Positions 62,567 through 64,000 of a DNA stretch of 64,000 bases are shown here, piece by piece. The notes beneath the pieces are model-generated. The model saw only the letters and a program-made list of their open reading frames with translations, was not told the DNA's origin and made no database searches. The position numbers and the translations under genes are program-made. The first letter of the stretch is position 1, and every line of letters starts with the position of its first letter. The DNA is from Rikenellaceae bacterium. Its GTDB lineage: Bacteria; Bacteroidota; Bacteroidia; Bacteroidales; Rikenellaceae. The stretch covers positions 62,001-126,000 of the forward strand of contig CABJAJ010000006.1 of assembly GCA_902363575.1 (NCBI GenBank), in the 5' to 3' direction.

Positions 62567-62606
62567 TTTTTTCGGGCACACCGCACGATTTTCCAACGCA
62601 TCCGCC

Positions 62607-63209
62607 TCAGCGGAAGATGCGGATCCGTTTTTCTAACGGTTCGGAGGTCTTCTCCGAGGGCGCTTCGAGCGGCGTTCCGAAAGGCATCTGGGCAATCAGC
62701 CGCCAGCTTTCAGGCAAATCCCACAGGCGACGGACCCGGTTGTCGATCAATGGATTGTAATGCTGCAAAGATGCTCCCAGCCCGGTCTCTTCCAGCAGCG
62801 TCCAGACGGCAAGCTGGTGCATGGCGGAGGTTTGCTGCGACCAGACGGGAAAATTGTCGGCATAGGTCGGGTACCTACGCTGAAGTTCCGACACCGTATC
62901 CTGGTCCTCGAAGAACAATACCGTGCCGTGACCCGATGCGAAGCTGCGTTCCACCCGCTCGCGTGAACGTGCGTAGAGCTCGTCGGAGAGCAGCTCGCGC
63001 AGGGCGTCGAGGACAATCCGCCACAATTCGGCATGATGGTCGCCGAGCAGGAGTACCAGCCTCGATGACTGGGAGTTGAAAGCCGAAGGCATGTATCTGA
63101 CCGCAAAGCGGACGATCTCTTCGATCCGCCCGTCGTCCACCGGCGACCGGTCGCTGAGAGAATAATAGCTTCTGCGATGCAGCAGAGCTTCCCGGAGTGT
63201 CTTTTCCAT
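62607..63209 (-). CDS. Nitroreductase-family protein
   Basis: A 200-residue FMN-dependent oxidoreductase of the small oxygen-insensitive class: REALLHRRSYYSLSDRSPVDD (FMN-binding Arg-Arg-Ser), FAVRYMPSAFNSQSSRLVLLLG, then LAVWTLLEETGLGASLQHYNPL and IAQMPFGTPLEAP. This matches the fatty-acid-repression/YdgI-like branch. Cytosolic; substrate unknown. Core gene just right of the island, transcribed towards tRNA-Gly. Confidence 0.87.
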   Translation of the reverse strand: MEKTLREALLHRRSYYSLSDRSPVDDGRIEEIVRFAVRYMPSAFNSQSSRLVLLLGDHHAELWRIVLDALRELLSDELYARSRERVERSFASGHGTVLFFEDQDTVSELQRRYPTYADNFPVWSQQTSAMHQLAVWTLLEETGLGASLQHYNPLIDNRVRRLWDLPESWRLIAQMPFGTPLEAPSEKTSEPLEKRIRIFR

Positions 63210-63287
63210 AAGTCGGTTTTCGGACCGTCCCGCAAATTTCGGGACACGTTTTGCATGCGGGACGAATTGCCGGTCATTTTGCCTGAA

Positions 63288-63320
63288 ATTGGGATAAATC
63301 GTTCCGAAGCCCTATCTTTG
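63288..63320 (+). promoter_or_regulatory. Promoter of the acyl-CoA reductase gene
   Basis: ATTG (63288-63291), 21 bases, TATCTTTG (63313-63320); only 5 bases separate the box from the ATG at 63326, so the transcript may be nearly leaderless. Confidence 0.55.
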
Positions 63321-63325
63321 CAGCG

Positions 63326-64000
63326 ATGGAAAAAGCGATCGCTTTGTTTGCCGAGCTGGGACGGAGGCTCGGGACGTTCGGCCGGGACAAAACCTCCCGC
63401 CGCATCATCCGGCGCGCGGAGCAGGAAAACGGCTGGTTCACGGAGCCGGAAATCCGGCGCGCGGTCGAAGCGCTGCGGAGCGAGATGCTCGACCAGGTGC
63501 GCCTGCGTGCATGGCTCGCCCCTTACCGGGTGCCGGTCGCCGTACCGCGTGACGTCCTGGTCATCATGGCCGGCAACCTTCCGTTGGTCGGTTTGTTCGA
63601 CCTGCTGTGCGTGGTGGCCTCGGGGCATCGCTGCCTGGTCAAGCCCTCGTCGAAAGACCGCGTGCTGATCGGATATGCGATCGACGAACTCAAGCGGATC
63701 GATCCCGCGACAAGGGTAGGGTATTACGACGACGCCATGACTCCCGACGCTGTGATCGCCACGGGAGGCGACAACGCAAACCGCTACTTCCGGGCCCGAT
63801 TCCCGGGAATCCCTGCCCTGCTGCGCGGCAGCCGCCAGTCCGTAGCCGTCCTTACGGGGCACGAATCCCCGGAGCAGCTCGCCGGACTGTCGGACGACGT
63901 GTTCGCCTATTCCGGCCTGGGATGCCGCAATGTATCGCTGCTCTTCCTGCCCGGCGGCTGCGAACCGATGCTCGCGCCGCCTCCCATGTCCTCCAAATAC
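63326..64000 (+). CDS. Acyl-CoA reductase (LuxC-like), 3' end cut by window edge
   Basis: First 225 codons of an aldehyde-dehydrogenase-fold acyl reductase: MEKAIALFAELGRRLG, then VLVIMAGNLPLVGLFDLLCVVASGHRCLVKPSSKD (the LuxC-type pocket: GNLP, KPS), IATGGDNANRYF and LRGSRQSVAVL. It probably interconverts acyl-CoA or acyl-phosphate with aldehyde using NADPH. The catalytic Cys region would be in FAYSGLGCRNVSLLFLP. Start is at 63326. Confidence 0.88.
   Translation, partial: MEKAIALFAELGRRLGTFGRDKTSRRIIRRAEQENGWFTEPEIRRAVEALRSEMLDQVRLRAWLAPYRVPVAVPRDVLVIMAGNLPLVGLFDLLCVVASGHRCLVKPSSKDRVLIGYAIDELKRIDPATRVGYYDDAMTPDAVIATGGDNANRYFRARFPGIPALLRGSRQSVAVLTGHESPEQLAGLSDDVFAYSGLGCRNVSLLFLPGGCEPMLAPPPMSSKY

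Overview
The window looks like chromosome from a GC-rich member of the Bacteroidales, most like Alistipes/Rikenellaceae. This is inferred from Bacteroidetes-only families (DUF5606, DUF5689, DUF4251, DUF4294, DUF2795, OmpA/TonB-type barrels), from GC-rich codons, and above all from about twenty promoters of the Bacteroidetes sigma type (TAnnTTTG, often with TTTG 19-21 bases upstream). Species cannot be fixed from the sequence alone.

The core chromosome spans 1-46.6 kb and resumes at 62.4-64 kb. From the left: mgsA (cut by the edge) with DUF5606; a lipoprotein and an MscS channel; serB; two tandem DUF5689 lipoproteins; obg; a small ABC ATPase/membrane-protein pair; alanine dehydrogenase; two outer-membrane barrels; pepD; a PNGase F-like lipoprotein; ispF; two DUF4251 paralogues; uvrA; a nitrilase-family amidase; cvfB and a methyltransferase; an ogt-type repair protein divergent from a three-gene operon ending in an unusual ATP-dependent DNA ligase; marC, an amidohydrolase and a complete TolC/HlyD/ABC-2 export cassette; a cobalamin adenosyltransferase/BaiN-type flavoprotein operon; nusB, DUF1573 and yajC; tRNA-Gln; nhaD; a thioesterase; DUF4294; ffh. 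On the far right are tRNA-Gly, a nitroreductase and the start of an acyl-CoA reductase.

From about 46.7 to 62.3 kb there is a visibly more AT-rich accessory island with Bacteroides mobile-element genes. It holds small unknown ORFs, an SSB, an HU protein, an Mpi-type serine recombinase, a lipoprotein/membrane-protein gene block, a winged-helix protein, a MobV relaxase with an oriT-like upstream region, and an OmpA-like outer membrane protein. An IS5-family element sits exactly in the stop codon of that OmpA gene. Its far end caps a shortened NACHT NTPase gene. Beyond that lie decayed remnants: a frameshifted Gp37/Gp68-type gene, an unrecognised protein and a tyrosine recombinase pseudogene next to tRNA-Gly. 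No conjugation (tra) genes are visible, so this part looks mobilizable or derelict rather than self-transmissible.

The best candidates for new biology are the ligase operon at 25.1-28.1 kb, the NACHT gene with its IS-supplied C-terminus, the gene block upstream of mobV, and the Mpi-type invertase with a repeat-rich control region.
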